A stretch of 64,000 nucleotides of DNA, taken from contig MFRS01000003.1 in assembly GCA_001784635.1 (NCBI GenBank), forward strand, positions 63,774 through 127,773. The letters run 5' to 3'. The position numbers were made by a program, and so were the translations under genes. The notes beneath the pieces were generated by a model, which worked only from the letters and a program-made list of their open reading frames with translations, had not been told where the DNA came from and ran no database searches. Position 1 is the first letter of the stretch; each line of letters starts with the position of its first letter. The stretch comes from Candidatus Micrarchaeota archaeon RBG_16_49_10. Lineage in GTDB: Archaea; Aenigmatarchaeota; Aenigmatarchaeia; CG10238-14. Shown piece by piece: positions 38,521-48,151 of the stretch.

Positions 38521-40139
38521 TACTTTATCTCATATACAATGTTTCCATCACAGAGACCCTGAGTTAGGCACTGGTTCAAAGGTGGGCCATTCTCATATAT
38601 TTTTACAAAATGAGCGGGGTTATCTTCCATGAACTGAACGAATGATATGGGGTATTTTTCCGACATGTCTTCACTCTGGCTCAGACTGAACTTTTGGATG
38701 AATATATGTGTAACTTTGAGCATCTTTGCGACATCTAATGTGTAGTTCAAGTCCTTGCTTAATTCTATATCGGCTACTGAGCCTACCGCTGACCTTTGGC
38801 AATTATAAGCCGTTCTGTAGGACCAGACAGTTAGAAGTAAAGCATCTTCACTAGTGTTCTGTTTTATGAAGTTACAGGCCTGGAAAAAACTGTTACTGAA
38901 GGTTTTTACTGGTTTCAAACCTATTAGTTTCTCACTGAAATTCTTATAAGCAAAAAATCCAACGTATAAAATAACTATCAACGCCACAAACTTCATTATT
39001 GCCATATCTTTTTCGTGAGACTTTATAAATCGATAAGCTTCGGAGAAGTAGAGGCCTGAAATCACAGCTATTATTGGCAACCAACCGAGCGTGTACCTGG
39101 AAGTGTCCTCCGCCCTTAAAGTAGAAGATGGTAGAATGAAGACAAACAATGTTAAAAAAACGGCAAATAAAATTACCTTAGCTTCGCCTTTATTACCCAT
39201 AATAAACATAATGACCCCAGCTATGAGGCCGAAAATTATCAACCAGACACTCCCATAGGCAAACATGATGTAGTTCATCAATCCAAACCTGAAAATATCA
39301 ATCTCTGTCCCCTCTTCAGTGGTTCTTTTTTCGAACTCATACTTGTTTTCGAAATTATCTATGTTGCATATGTTGTTCTCGCTCACACTGTAACCCTCTC
39401 TACATAAAAAGTCCCCATAAACAGCATAGTTCCTTATGAAGAAAGTTGCCGTCAAAAGGAATATCATGACGCCTGCCACCAGATAGTTGTTGAATTTAAA
39501 GTCCTTCCTCTTAAAAGCAATCTCGTAAATGAAAAGGAGGCCAAAAATAGGGAAAACCGCCAACCCAGGCGCCTTTGTTAAAATGGCCAAAGAGCCAAAA
39601 ATGGAGCTAATAATCCAGTATTTACTATTTTTGTCCCTTACGGCTAATATCAATGTCAGGAAAAACGCATTCAAATAGAGAGTGAATAGCATATCAACGT
39701 AATAGAGAACAGAGTATGTTACTATAGCTGGGGCAGTGATGGTTATGATAGTTGAGAAAAATGATGTCATCTCGTCAAAAACTTTTCTTGCCAACACAAA
39801 GGTAGATATCCCGAGAACTAGCGCAACAAATGGGGTCAAAACTTTTGGCACAACGTCACTAACCCCGAATATGAAAAAGAAACTGCCCTCCAATATATTC
39901 CAAAGCGGTGGCCTGTGGAATCCCCCCCTTTCTAAATCAGACCCCACGAAAGGCACATACTCGGGAATCTCCCTTTCCTCCGCTATCCATTGGGCGAGCC
40001 TTGTATGAAAACCCTCATCACCGAAACTTATAGTTGTCCTTAACCCAAGCATGACCTCCAACACGAAGACTGCGGTCAGGATTGTCAGCACAATTATAGG
40101 CAGTGGTTTCTTGATTTCGATGGTCATTTCCTTTGTCAT
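38517..40139 (-). CDS. PMT-family membrane glycosyltransferase
   Basis: 540 residues with about ten to twelve transmembrane segments. The acidic first loop TTISFGDEGFHTRLAQWI and RGGFHRPPLWNIL are the family 39/83-type motifs; the C-terminal part (about 410-540) is extracytoplasmic. It probably transfers a sugar from a dolichyl-phosphate donor to a glycan or protein. ATG 40139 follows GGTGTTTT. It overlaps the convergent GT2 gene by 4 bases and is divergent from the radical SAM gene. Confidence 0.8.
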   Translation of the reverse strand: MTKEMTIEIKKPLPIIVLTILTAVFVLEVMLGLRTTISFGDEGFHTRLAQWIAEEREIPEYVPFVGSDLERGGFHRPPLWNILEGSFFFIFGVSDVVPKVLTPFVALVLGISTFVLARKVFDEMTSFFSTIITITAPAIVTYSVLYYVDMLFTLYLNAFFLTLILAVRDKNSKYWIISSIFGSLAILTKAPGLAVFPIFGLLFIYEIAFKRKDFKFNNYLVAGVMIFLLTATFFIRNYAVYGDFLCREGYSVSENNICNIDNFENKYEFEKRTTEEGTEIDIFRFGLMNYIMFAYGSVWLIIFGLIAGVIMFIMGNKGEAKVILFAVFLTLFVFILPSSTLRAEDTSRYTLGWLPIIAVISGLYFSEAYRFIKSHEKDMAIMKFVALIVILYVGFFAYKNFSEKLIGLKPVKTFSNSFFQACNFIKQNTSEDALLLTVWSYRTAYNCQRSAVGSVADIELSKDLNYTLDVAKMLKVTHIFIQKFSLSQSEDMSEKYPISFVQFMEDNPAHFVKIYENGPPLNQCLTQGLCDGNIVYEIKY

Positions 40140-40201
40140 AAAACACCCATCAAATATTGTTTTACATTCTTATTAATATTATAAATTTATTAAGTGTTTG
40201 C

Positions 40202-41656
40202 ATGAGAGTTTTGCTGATAAACCCACCCTCAAAATTCAACATAAGCAAGGACAGCCGGTGGCCGGAACACACCAAGAGCGGAACTTTATACTACCCCTTT
40301 TGGCTAGCCTATACAGCGGGTGTTTTGCTCGAGGCAAAAAAGGAAGTCATGCTAATAGACTCTATAGCCAAGAGAGACACTTTTGAGTCGGCCCTGGAAA
40401 AGGTGAAGAGATTTTCGCCGAATTTGCTGGTGGCCACAACCACAACCGGAACGCTGTACGCAGATATAAAATTTTTGGAGTCAGTTAAGAAAGAATTGAA
40501 AAAATGTAAGACCGTTTTAGCCGGATCCCATGTTACAGCTTTGCCCGAGGAAACCCTAAAAATAAGCAATTCTATAGACTTCATTACAAGAGGGGAGTTC
40601 GAATATACAGTTTTTGAATTATCCGAGGCATTAGAAGGCCAAAAAAATTTTGAGTCAATAAAAGGCTTGTCCTATAGAAAAGGGGGTAAAATAATAAATA
40701 ATCCTGGCCGTGAACCAATTACATGTCTAGACAAGATACCGTTCGTTTCGAAAGTCTACAAGAAATTTCTGAACCCACAAGATTACCGTTATGCGCTCGC
40801 TTTGCACCCAATGACACAGATTTGGACTAGCCGTGGCTGCCCCAACATGTGCAATTTCTGCGTCTATCCGCACCAGTTCACTCTTAAAGATTTCAGGGTC
40901 AGAAGTCCCAAGAATGTCGTCGATGAGGTCGAATGGATAAGCAAGAACCTACCTGAAATCAAGGAATTTTTTTTTGAAGACGACACATTTACCATAGACC
41001 AGGAAAGAGTGCACAGGATTTGCGAAGAAATACAAAGAAGACGACTTAAAGTGACATGGTCATGCAACGTGAGGGTGAGCACAAGCTACGAAACTTTGAG
41101 GAGGATGAAGGAGGCCGGCTGCAGGATAGTCATAGTCGGCTACGAGTCAGGTGACCAGAATGTTCTGAACACAATCAAAAAAGGAACCACTTTGAAACAG
41201 GCGGAGGAGTTCACAAGGAATGCAAAAAAAGTCGGTCTCAAAATATTTGGCTGCTTCATGATTGGGCTCCAAGGTGATGATAAAGTTTCTGTAGAAAAGA
41301 CCTTCAATTTTGCCAAAAAAATAAATCCTGACATGGTCTTCTTCCAGCAAGCCGTTCCGTTCCCGGGAACAGCATTCTATAACTGGGTTAAAGAAATGGG
41401 ATACTTGAATGCTAAAGACTGGGACGAATGGATAGATGACAACGGCCAGCTCAGATGCTTAGTCGACTATCCGGATTTGCCTGCCGCTGAAATTAAAAAA
41501 CTGAGAGACAGCTTTATGCTCAGGTTTTACCTTTCACCGAAGCATGCATTTCAGCTTTTGAGGAACAACATAAACTCGGCCTCCGAAATCGCTAGGATAA
41601 TGACATACTCCAAGGAATACCTTTTATACTTATTAAAATCCAGGAAATCTAAATAA
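40202..41656 (+). CDS. B12-binding radical SAM protein
   Basis: About 484 residues. N-terminal MRVLLINPPSKFNISKD and a cobalamin-binding fold (SHVTALPEETL), then CPNMCNFC as the radical SAM cluster motif (about 217-224) and FFEDDTFTID. It is a paralogue of the protein at 33533 but less AT-rich, with different overall sequence. ATG 40202 is preferred because the family starts with MRVLLINPP; an in-frame upstream reading would add 15 hydrophobic residues. Likely modifies a lipid or glycan in this cluster. Confidence 0.84.
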   Translation: MRVLLINPPSKFNISKDSRWPEHTKSGTLYYPFWLAYTAGVLLEAKKEVMLIDSIAKRDTFESALEKVKRFSPNLLVATTTTGTLYADIKFLESVKKELKKCKTVLAGSHVTALPEETLKISNSIDFITRGEFEYTVFELSEALEGQKNFESIKGLSYRKGGKIINNPGREPITCLDKIPFVSKVYKKFLNPQDYRYALALHPMTQIWTSRGCPNMCNFCVYPHQFTLKDFRVRSPKNVVDEVEWISKNLPEIKEFFFEDDTFTIDQERVHRICEEIQRRRLKVTWSCNVRVSTSYETLRRMKEAGCRIVIVGYESGDQNVLNTIKKGTTLKQAEEFTRNAKKVGLKIFGCFMIGLQGDDKVSVEKTFNFAKKINPDMVFFQQAVPFPGTAFYNWVKEMGYLNAKDWDEWIDDNGQLRCLVDYPDLPAAEIKKLRDSFMLRFYLSPKHAFQLLRNNINSASEIARIMTYSKEYLLYLLKSRKSK

Positions 41657-41662
41657 TATTGA

Positions 41663-42682
41663 ATGCAGAAAAGGCCTTCTGTAACGATATTTGTTTCTGT
41701 CAAGAATGCAGAGTGGATTATAAAGGAATGTGTCGATTCACTGATAGATCAGAGCTACCCAAACAAGGAAATCTACATAATAGACAACATGTCAACGGAC
41801 AGGACATTTGAAATTCTGAAAACCTACGGTAAAAAAATAAAGTTGGAAAGGGTGGCTGGCTGGGTACCTAAGGTCCACAATCACGCCCTAAAAAAAATCA
41901 AGACCGATTTCATAGCCTATACCGACGCAGACTGTGTCGCCGAAAAGGACTGGATTGAGAAACTGATGACAGGTTTCACATCGGATAATATTGTTGGAGT
42001 GGCTGGCTATGCGGGTACACCAAGATCCGTAAACAAGCTTCAAAAACTGATTGGCAAAGAGCTGGAATCCAGGTGGAAGAAGTTTCCGGAATTCATAACG
42101 AGGGCCCCGACAATCAACCTTTGCGTAAGGAGTGAAACGGCCAAAAAAGTCAAGTTTGACGAGAAGTTTTTCTGGGCTTGGGAGACGGACTTTGGCTACA
42201 GAATGAGCAAGCTCGGTAAAATAAGGTATCTTCCCGGGGCTGTCGTCTACCATTATCACAGGGCCACCTTCAAAGGTTTTTTCAAACAACAACTGAACAA
42301 CGCCAAAATCCAACCATTTTTGTGGAAGAAGCATTGGAGGAAGATAGTGGGAGACCATATTTCAACATCAAAAATGGGCCTTTCCTTGCTGATTGCGTAT
42401 ATAACAGTTCTCTCATTACTCTTAGGCATTTTTTTCCCTAACTTATTGTTTTTTTCCGGCATTTTTTTCGTAGCTTTCATGGCTATTCTAATCATCGACG
42501 TGGCCAAGATGAAACCCTCCGCAGAAGACGCTCCGCTTTTACTCTATATCTTCATTGTACGGACAGCCGCCTGGATGATAGGAATACCGATAGGAATGCT
42601 ATATTTCCTTGGGATAATCAAAAAAGTCTCGGTTTCTGGCTACGGGAAGGGCGACAGCAAGAAATTTAAATATTCTTATTAA
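41663..42682 (+). CDS. Family 2 glycosyltransferase with C-terminal membrane segments
   Basis: 339 residues. GT2 motifs SVTIFVSVKNAEWI, IDNMSTDRT, YTDADCVAEKDW (DxD) and the acceptor region WAWETDFGYRM are present; two or three transmembrane helices occupy about 235-320. It follows the radical SAM gene by 6 bases and ends 24 bases before L15e, marking the boundary between the glycan region and the exosome superoperon. Specificity unknown. Confidence 0.85.
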   Translation: MQKRPSVTIFVSVKNAEWIIKECVDSLIDQSYPNKEIYIIDNMSTDRTFEILKTYGKKIKLERVAGWVPKVHNHALKKIKTDFIAYTDADCVAEKDWIEKLMTGFTSDNIVGVAGYAGTPRSVNKLQKLIGKELESRWKKFPEFITRAPTINLCVRSETAKKVKFDEKFFWAWETDFGYRMSKLGKIRYLPGAVVYHYHRATFKGFFKQQLNNAKIQPFLWKKHWRKIVGDHISTSKMGLSLLIAYITVLSLLLGIFFPNLLFFSGIFFVAFMAILIIDVAKMKPSAEDAPLLLYIFIVRTAAWMIGIPIGMLYFLGIIKKVSVSGYGKGDSKKFKYSY

Positions 42683-42706
42683 AGACATTATGTTGAGTTG
42701 GTAACA

Positions 42707-43231
42707 ATGGCCAAAGGGGCGTATCATTTCATCGGGGAAGCTTGGAAAAACCCAAAAAAAAAGCTGAAGAAGCTGTACAGGGAAAAGCTAATATCGCTGA
42801 GAGCTGGAGAGGGCTTCGAGAAAATCCCTAAACCAACCAGACTGGATAAAGCCAGGGCTTTGGGTTATAAAGCCAAAAAAGGGTTCTCGGTCGTCAGAGC
42901 GAGGATTAAGAGAGGTGGGAGGAGGAGACCACTTTTTGGCAGGAAGGGCAGAAAACCTTCAAAAATGGGTCTTGTAGGCTTCACGCATTCAATGCCCAGG
43001 CAATCGATAGCGGAAGAAAGGGCCAATTCTAAGTACCCCAACCTTGAAGTTTTGGGAAGCTATAAAATTGGGGAAGACGGCCAGCATGAATGGTTCGAGA
43101 TTATATTGGTGGACCCCAGTGCCGGCGAAATCAAGAAGGACAAAAACCTGGGCTGGATTTCCGAGAACAAACATAGGAGAAGAGTATATAGGGGCCTCAC
43201 TACGTCAACCAGGAAAAGCAGAAACCTTTGA
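42707..43231 (+). CDS. rpl15e: Ribosomal protein L15e
   Basis: 174 residues, an archaeal/eukaryotic large-subunit protein. Starts MAKGAYHFIGEAWKNPKKK; the basic core RARIKRGGRRRPLFGRKGRK and LEVLGSYKIGEDGQHEWFEIILVDP are characteristic. ATG 42707 is chosen over TTG 42698. It begins the conserved archaeal exosome/proteasome superoperon, where L15e, the RNase P proteins, PsmA, SBDS and Rrp4-41-42 follow in order. Confidence 0.96.
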   Translation: MAKGAYHFIGEAWKNPKKKLKKLYREKLISLRAGEGFEKIPKPTRLDKARALGYKAKKGFSVVRARIKRGGRRRPLFGRKGRKPSKMGLVGFTHSMPRQSIAEERANSKYPNLEVLGSYKIGEDGQHEWFEIILVDPSAGEIKKDKNLGWISENKHRRRVYRGLTTSTRKSRNL

Positions 43232-43308
43232 CGGTTTTCCTTGAAAACTGGTTTATTAAATCTGCTTACAAAATTAATTTAGGTTCGCTTTTGTTTTGCG
43301 GTGAAGTC

Positions 43309-44013
43309 ATGAAGTGCTTTGATTTGCATGTTTCCCCGGCCTTCTCTGAGGGCAGGAGTTCTCCGGAGCAGATAATTGAAAGGGCAAGGCTCCTCGGTTT
43401 CTCCGGGATTTGCCTCGTCGATGGGATTAAAAACTACAAACCCCACAGAGAGATAAAAAGTTCTTTCGATACTAAAAAATTCGGAATTTTCATAGGGTTC
43501 GAGGCCACAAAGGCTAGCGACCTTGACAGGCTTGTGGGAAAAAGGAGGGAGTTCGATATCCTTATAGTGAAGGGCGGCGACCTTAAAATAAACAGGAGAG
43601 CCGTTGAAACGCCAGAGGTCGACATACTCTCCATCCCAGAGTACGAGAGGATAGACAGCGGATTCAACCACATAATGGCCAAATTGGCCAAGACGAACCA
43701 GGTCGCTCTGGAGATTAACTTCAGGGAGGCCTTGAATTCCCATAAATCGACAAGGTCCCACATAATGCAAAAAATGGCCCTAAACATGATGTTGGCGAAA
43801 AAATTCAGAGTGCCAGTCATAACGACTTCCGGGGCATTCTCCCACTTACAGCTGAAGGACCCGTACATTTTGAGCTCTTTTGGCGTTTTGCTGGGCTTGA
43901 CCCCCGAAGAATCAAGGGCCGCCATATCCAAAACACCTGAGGACATAATAACTGTGTCCAAGGAAAAGCAGGCAGAGGAATGGATAATGCTAGGGGTGAA
44001 GGTGGTGAAATGA
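43309..44013 (+). CDS. rnp3: RNase P protein component 3 (Rpp30)
   Basis: 234 residues, a TIM-barrel-like protein homologous to eukaryotic Rpp30 and needed, together with Pop5, for tRNA 5' processing by RNase P. Start MKCFDLHVSPAFSEGRSS, with GFSGICLVDG and the late block VPVITTSGAFSHLQLKDP. ATG 43309 has GGTGA 4 bases upstream; earlier in-frame starts inside 43228-43309 were rejected. Its stop overlaps rnp2 (ATGA). Confidence 0.92.
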   Translation: MKCFDLHVSPAFSEGRSSPEQIIERARLLGFSGICLVDGIKNYKPHREIKSSFDTKKFGIFIGFEATKASDLDRLVGKRREFDILIVKGGDLKINRRAVETPEVDILSIPEYERIDSGFNHIMAKLAKTNQVALEINFREALNSHKSTRSHIMQKMALNMMLAKKFRVPVITTSGAFSHLQLKDPYILSSFGVLLGLTPEESRAAISKTPEDIITVSKEKQAEEWIMLGVKVVK

Positions 44014-44378
44014 AAGGCCTGAAAAATTTACCGCTGTCTTTGAGGGAGAGGAAGAGGTACATAGCCTTCAAAATAATACCCGAAGAGGGGGAGGACTTCA
44101 CATATTCGGACTTGCAGGCTGGCATTTGGAACACCCTGCTCGACTTTTTAGGGGAATATGGGGTTTCCAGAACATCCTTTTGGCTAATGAAGGACTGCTG
44201 GGATGAGGGCCAAAAGATGGGTATTTTAAGATGCAACCACAAATCAATAGATGTCGTCCTTACATCCCTGGGTATGATAGACAGGCTGGGCGACAACCGT
44301 ATAACATTTAAAATTCTAAATATAACAGGTACTATAAATAGTATCAAGAAAAAAAATTATTGTTCATTCAAGGGGTGA
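44010..44378 (+). CDS. rnp2: RNase P protein component 2 (Pop5)
   Basis: 122 residues. Pop5-like RNase P subunit with the pattern RERKRYIAFKIIPE, LDFLGEYGVSRTSFWLM and GILRCNHKSIDVVLTSLGMID, typical of the family's ferredoxin-like fold. It overlaps rnp3 by 4 bases. In the archaeal enzyme Pop5 and Rpp30 form a heterotetramer with the catalytic RNA domain, so the gene order mirrors the complex. Confidence 0.92.
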   Translation: MKGLKNLPLSLRERKRYIAFKIIPEEGEDFTYSDLQAGIWNTLLDFLGEYGVSRTSFWLMKDCWDEGQKMGILRCNHKSIDVVLTSLGMIDRLGDNRITFKILNITGTINSIKKKNYCSFKG

Positions 44379-44382
44379 TTAT

Positions 44383-45093
44383 ATGACAAGTTTGTTGCCG
44401 GAAACAATGGGTTATGACAGGACTATTGCGGTATTTTCGCCTGACGGCAGGCTTTTCCAGGTGGAGTACGCCAAGGAAGCTGTTAAAAAAGGCACCACTT
44501 CTGTCGGAATGGTCTTCAAGGACGGGGTTATTTTGGCGACCGCCAAGCAGCTTTTGCCGCTCTCCGTTCCGGGAAGCACCGAAAAATTGTTCAAGATTGA
44601 CGATCATATAGGTGCGGTTGCCGCTGGTCTGCTCGCAGACTCAAGGATATTGGTGGAGCAGCTGAGGGTCAGGGCTCAGATGAACAAAATAACATACGAG
44701 GAAGACATAGACGTCTGGAACCTTGCGAAGTCGCTTGGCGACAGGATGCAATTTTCCACGCTTTACGCTGGCTTGAGGCCTTTTGGAGTCTCTTTTCTTG
44801 TAGGGGGTTGTGACGCAATGGGACCGAAGCTGATTGAGGCGGACCCTTCAGGCATGCTTTATGAGTGGAAGGCCTACACCATAGGCCGTGGGGCAGAGAT
44901 AGCTAACAAGGTTTTCGAGGAGAAATATAGTGATGATATATCTGAAAAGGAGGCTCTGAAACTTGTGATAGACGCGATAAAGAAATCGGAAAAGATACAG
45001 AACCTTTCGAAGGCCCTTGACATAGCGGTAATCAGAAAACAAGACAAAAAAATCGACTTCCTCTCCGAAGAAGATATAAAGAAGCTTTTGTGA
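44383..45093 (+). CDS. psmA: Proteasome alpha subunit
   Basis: 236 residues. The alpha-type N-terminal extension is intact: GYDRTIAVFSPDGRLFQVEYAKEAV is the YDR gate and signature motif. The rest is the Ntn hydrolase fold without the catalytic threonine, as expected for alpha rings. GGTGAT precedes the ATG by 4-5 bases. The genomic position between rnp2 and sbds is standard in archaea. The PAC2 protein at 5358 could assist its assembly. Confidence 0.96.
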   Translation: MTSLLPETMGYDRTIAVFSPDGRLFQVEYAKEAVKKGTTSVGMVFKDGVILATAKQLLPLSVPGSTEKLFKIDDHIGAVAAGLLADSRILVEQLRVRAQMNKITYEEDIDVWNLAKSLGDRMQFSTLYAGLRPFGVSFLVGGCDAMGPKLIEADPSGMLYEWKAYTIGRGAEIANKVFEEKYSDDISEKEALKLVIDAIKKSEKIQNLSKALDIAVIRKQDKKIDFLSEEDIKKLL

Positions 45094-45098
45094 ATTTT

Positions 45099-45812
45099 AT
45101 GGTAAGCATAGAGGACTCTACTGTAATTAGGCTTAGAAAGGCGGAAAACAGGTTTGAAATCCTAGTAGACCCTGACAAGGCCTTTGAGTTCAAGAGGGGA
45201 CAGAAAATCAACATCGAGGAGGCCTTGGCATACCCGTCTGTTTACAAGGATGCCAGGAAAGGCGATGTGGTCCCTCGCGAAGCTTTGCAAGTAGCCTTTG
45301 GGACTACGGACGTCTTCAAAATAGCGAGGAAAATATTGACTGAAGGGGATTTCCAGTTCACCACAGAGCAGAGGAGGACCCTGATGCACGAAAAGACGAG
45401 GGAGATAGCCGATATAATATCTAAAAGGTCGATAAACCCCCAGACAAACACACCACACCCTCCTGACAGGATATTGAACGCGATGGAGCAGACCGGCGCC
45501 CGGGTTGACCCTTTCGTTGACGCGAATCTCCAGGTGGGCGAAATAGTTAAAAGTATTAAACCCTTAATTCCAATAAGAATCGAAAGCTTGGTAATCCAGC
45601 TAGTAGTCCCTGCGAAGTTTGCGGGGAAGGCTTACTCTGCCTTGAAGCAGAATTTCGAAAATTCGGAGGAAAAATGGTTGAACGATGGGTCTTTGCAGCT
45701 GGCACTAACGATTCCTGCGGGCTTGGAGACGGAGTTGCTGCAAAAGGTCGGAGACCTTACGAAGGGAGATTTTAGCTCTAAAATAATAAAAAGGATGGGA
45801 TTTGATGAATAA
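45099..45812 (+). CDS. sdo1: Ribosome maturation protein SBDS
   Basis: 237 residues. Homologue of Shwachman-Bodian-Diamond syndrome protein, which helps release aIF6/eIF6 from the large subunit. It has the FYSH N-terminal domain (VIRLRKAENRFEILVDPDKA, KGDVVPREAL), the central three-helix domain (RRTLMHEKTREIADIISKR, INPQTNTPHPPDRI) and a ferredoxin-like C-terminal domain. ATG 45099 (MVSIEDST) is preferred; a GTG at 45090 overlaps the psmA stop. Confidence 0.95.
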   Translation: MVSIEDSTVIRLRKAENRFEILVDPDKAFEFKRGQKINIEEALAYPSVYKDARKGDVVPREALQVAFGTTDVFKIARKILTEGDFQFTTEQRRTLMHEKTREIADIISKRSINPQTNTPHPPDRILNAMEQTGARVDPFVDANLQVGEIVKSIKPLIPIRIESLVIQLVVPAKFAGKAYSALKQNFENSEEKWLNDGSLQLALTIPAGLETELLQKVGDLTKGDFSSKIIKRMGFDE

Positions 45813-46464
45813 AACAAGAGAAATTGTGATTCCGGGAGAGAAAATAGACAACGCCAAGAGCGTGAAGGCCGGCTATGGGACTTATGAGGAAGACGGGAAG
45901 ATATTCTCAAAGTTCGTGGGTATACCCAAGAAGTCGGGGGACTTCATCTCGGTGATCCCGCTTTCTGGCGTTTATTTGCCAGCCATAAACGACAAAATAA
46001 TAGCCATAGTCAAGGATGTGGAGAAATTTGGTTGGATACTCGACATAAACTCGCCATGGAACGGGTTTTTGTCCCTTTCCGAAGGGGTTGACGACTATGT
46101 CGATTTGAAGAAGGTGGATTTAAAGAGGTACTTCAACAAGGATGACATAATATATACCCAGGTTAAGGAGGTCAGGAATGGCGGGGATGTCCAAATGACC
46201 ATGAAGACCAGCATCGCCAGGAAGCTGAAGGGTGGCGTCCTGATAAAGATAACGCCAAGCAAGGTCCCAAGGCTGATTGGCAAGGAAGGGAGCATGGTCA
46301 ACATGATAAAGGAAAAGACCAACACTGTGATTTGCGTGGGGCAAAATGGTATCGTCTGGGTTTCAGGCGAGAACATCAAGAAGGCGATTAAAGCGATTAG
46401 GACTATCGACGAAAAGTCCCACATGTTTGGCTTGACCGACGAGATATCGAACTTATTGAGCTGA
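45805..46464 (+). CDS. rrp4: Exosome subunit Rrp4
   Basis: 219 residues. RNA-binding cap protein of the archaeal exosome. N-terminal domain (REIVIPGEKI), S1 domain (NDKIIAIVKDVEKFGWILDI), and KH domain with the GxxG loop RLIGKEGSM (about 157-165). It overlaps the end of sbds by 8 bp. The usual order rrp4-rrp41-rrp42 is kept. Confidence 0.95.
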   Translation: MNKTREIVIPGEKIDNAKSVKAGYGTYEEDGKIFSKFVGIPKKSGDFISVIPLSGVYLPAINDKIIAIVKDVEKFGWILDINSPWNGFLSLSEGVDDYVDLKKVDLKRYFNKDDIIYTQVKEVRNGGDVQMTMKTSIARKLKGGVLIKITPSKVPRLIGKEGSMVNMIKEKTNTVICVGQNGIVWVSGENIKKAIKAIRTIDEKSHMFGLTDEISNLLS

Positions 46465-46469
46465 TTTGT

Positions 46470-47183
46470 ATGGGGAAAACAGAGCAAAAAATGATTGCAA
46501 ACGGGAAAAGGTTGGATGGCAGAGGCCCTCTTGACCTTAGGGAAATAGAGATGAAGGTCGGCGTCATACCTAACGCCAACGGCTCTTCTTATGTAAGGTT
46601 TGGGAAAACGGCTGTTATAGCTGGTGTCTACGGCCCAAGGCCGCTGTTCCCAAGGTTCCTCAGGGAATCGGACACGGGGATTCTGAAGGTCAGATACAAC
46701 ATGATTCCGTTCTCTGTGGATGACAGAAAAAGGCCGGGGCCGTCCAGAAGGGAGACCGAGATATCAAAGGTCATAAGGATGGCTTTCGAGGGCAACCTAT
46801 TCCTCAAGAACTACCCACAGACCGGAGTGAACCTTTATCTGGAGGTCATCGAGGCCGATGGATCCACAAGAGTGACTAGCATAAACGCGGCTTCCTTGGC
46901 CTTGGCGGATGCCGGTGTCCCTATGCGCGACTTCGTGGTGGGACTATCAGGGGGCAAGATTGATGGTACTTTGATTCTTGACTTGAATGGGCTTGAGGAC
47001 AACAACTCAGACGCCGACATGCCAATGGCGGTGCTGCCCACAAAGAAGGAGGTCACGCTGCTGCAGATGGACGGTAGGATGAACCCAGAGGAGCTTAAGG
47101 ATTTGATAAAGCATGTGATTGACGCTTCCGGGGCCATCTATGAAAAGCAGGCAGAGGCGTTGAGGAAAAAGTATATAGAGTGA
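46470..47183 (+). CDS. rrp41: Exosome subunit Rrp41 (catalytic)
   Basis: 237 residues, RNase PH family. RLDGRGPLDLREIEM at the N-terminus, the RNA-binding RPGPSRRETEISKVI and the catalytic acidic segment LNGLEDNNSDADMPMAV (conserved DxD-type aspartates) mark it as the active phosphorolytic subunit. It forms a hexameric ring with Rrp42, encoded 4 bases downstream. Length is normal. Confidence 0.96.
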   Translation: MGKTEQKMIANGKRLDGRGPLDLREIEMKVGVIPNANGSSYVRFGKTAVIAGVYGPRPLFPRFLRESDTGILKVRYNMIPFSVDDRKRPGPSRRETEISKVIRMAFEGNLFLKNYPQTGVNLYLEVIEADGSTRVTSINAASLALADAGVPMRDFVVGLSGGKIDGTLILDLNGLEDNNSDADMPMAVLPTKKEVTLLQMDGRMNPEELKDLIKHVIDASGAIYEKQAEALRKKYIE

Positions 47184-47187
47184 TTTT

Positions 47188-47970
47188 ATGAGGAAAAATT
47201 ACATATTGGATCTGTTGAAGAACGACGAGAGGCTGGATGGAAGGAAGCTTGACGAGTACAGGGAAATCGAGATCGAGGTCAACCCAGTATCGAAGGCCGA
47301 GGGATCAGCCCGCGTGAGGATTGGTAAGACGGACGTCATTATCGGGACAAAAATGGATTTTGGAACGCCATTCCCCGATACGCCAAACGAGGGCACTATA
47401 AAGAGCGAGGCCGAGTTCATGCCAATAGCATCCGAGGACTTCGAATCAGGCCCGCCTGGAGAAGACGCCATAGAGCTTGCGAGGGTTGTCGACAGGGCCA
47501 TAAGGGAATCGCAGTGCCTTGACCTTAAAAGCCTTTGCATAACCCCTGGGGAGAAAGTTTGGTCCATATCCTTGGACACGATCATACTCAACCACGACGG
47601 CAACTTAATAGACGCCGCAACAATTGGGGCTATGGTGGCCCTGCTAAACTCAAAAATACCGGAGTTGGAAGATGATAAAATAGTGAGGGACAAGCACAGC
47701 GGGAAACTCCCAGTAAGCTCGAAAGCCGTCAACGTGACTGTGTGCAAGTTCGAGGACAAGTTCATCCTTGACCCCACGAGAGAGGAAGAGGAGGTCTTCG
47801 ACACGAAGATGTGCATCGGGGTGAGGGACGATGGCAAGGTGGTCTCAATCCAGAAGATGGGGCCGGGCTCCCTGAAGGACAGCGAAATTTACGACATGAT
47901 AGACATAGCCATCAAGAAATCCAAAAACCTTTTCAAACTGGTGGGCAAGGATGGGAAGAAAGATATTTAG
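47188..47970 (+). CDS. rrp42: Exosome subunit Rrp42
   Basis: 260 residues, the non-catalytic RNase PH-like ring subunit that contributes RNA binding and structure. Recognisable by NDERLDGRKLDEYREIEIEV, SARVRIGKTDVIIGTKM and the C-terminal block TVCKFEDKFILDPTREEEE. GTGATTTT precedes the ATG. The next standard genes, L37ae and RpoP, are missing; L39e follows instead with an overlap. Confidence 0.95.
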   Translation: MRKNYILDLLKNDERLDGRKLDEYREIEIEVNPVSKAEGSARVRIGKTDVIIGTKMDFGTPFPDTPNEGTIKSEAEFMPIASEDFESGPPGEDAIELARVVDRAIRESQCLDLKSLCITPGEKVWSISLDTIILNHDGNLIDAATIGAMVALLNSKIPELEDDKIVRDKHSGKLPVSSKAVNVTVCKFEDKFILDPTREEEEVFDTKMCIGVRDDGKVVSIQKMGPGSLKDSEIYDMIDIAIKKSKNLFKLVGKDGKKDI

Positions 47971-48115
47971 CAGGAAGATCAGGCAGATAAAGGCCGGCAA
48001 GATTAGGCTTGCGCCCAGGTGGGTCGACATCAAGAAGTTCGGCATTAAGAGGGCGAGGAACAGAAGAGTGGCGGTCAACAGGAGGAGCTGGAGAAGGACC
48101 AAACTCAAAATCTAG
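47951..48115 (+). CDS. rpl39e: Ribosomal protein L39e
   Basis: 54 residues, a small basic large-subunit protein lining the exit tunnel. The start is ATG 47951, inside the last 20 bases of rrp42, with GGGCAAGG just upstream. The sequence begins MGRKIFSRKIRQ and ends with the characteristic RRSWRRTKLKI. Residue PRWVDIKKF corresponds to the PAWVMLKTN block of the family. L31e and aIF6, which often follow, are not present here. Confidence 0.92.
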   Translation: MGRKIFSRKIRQIKAGKIRLAPRWVDIKKFGIKRARNRRVAVNRRSWRRTKLKI

Positions 48116-48151
48116 TTAAAACCTATATACTTTATTCCCCAATTATTATCA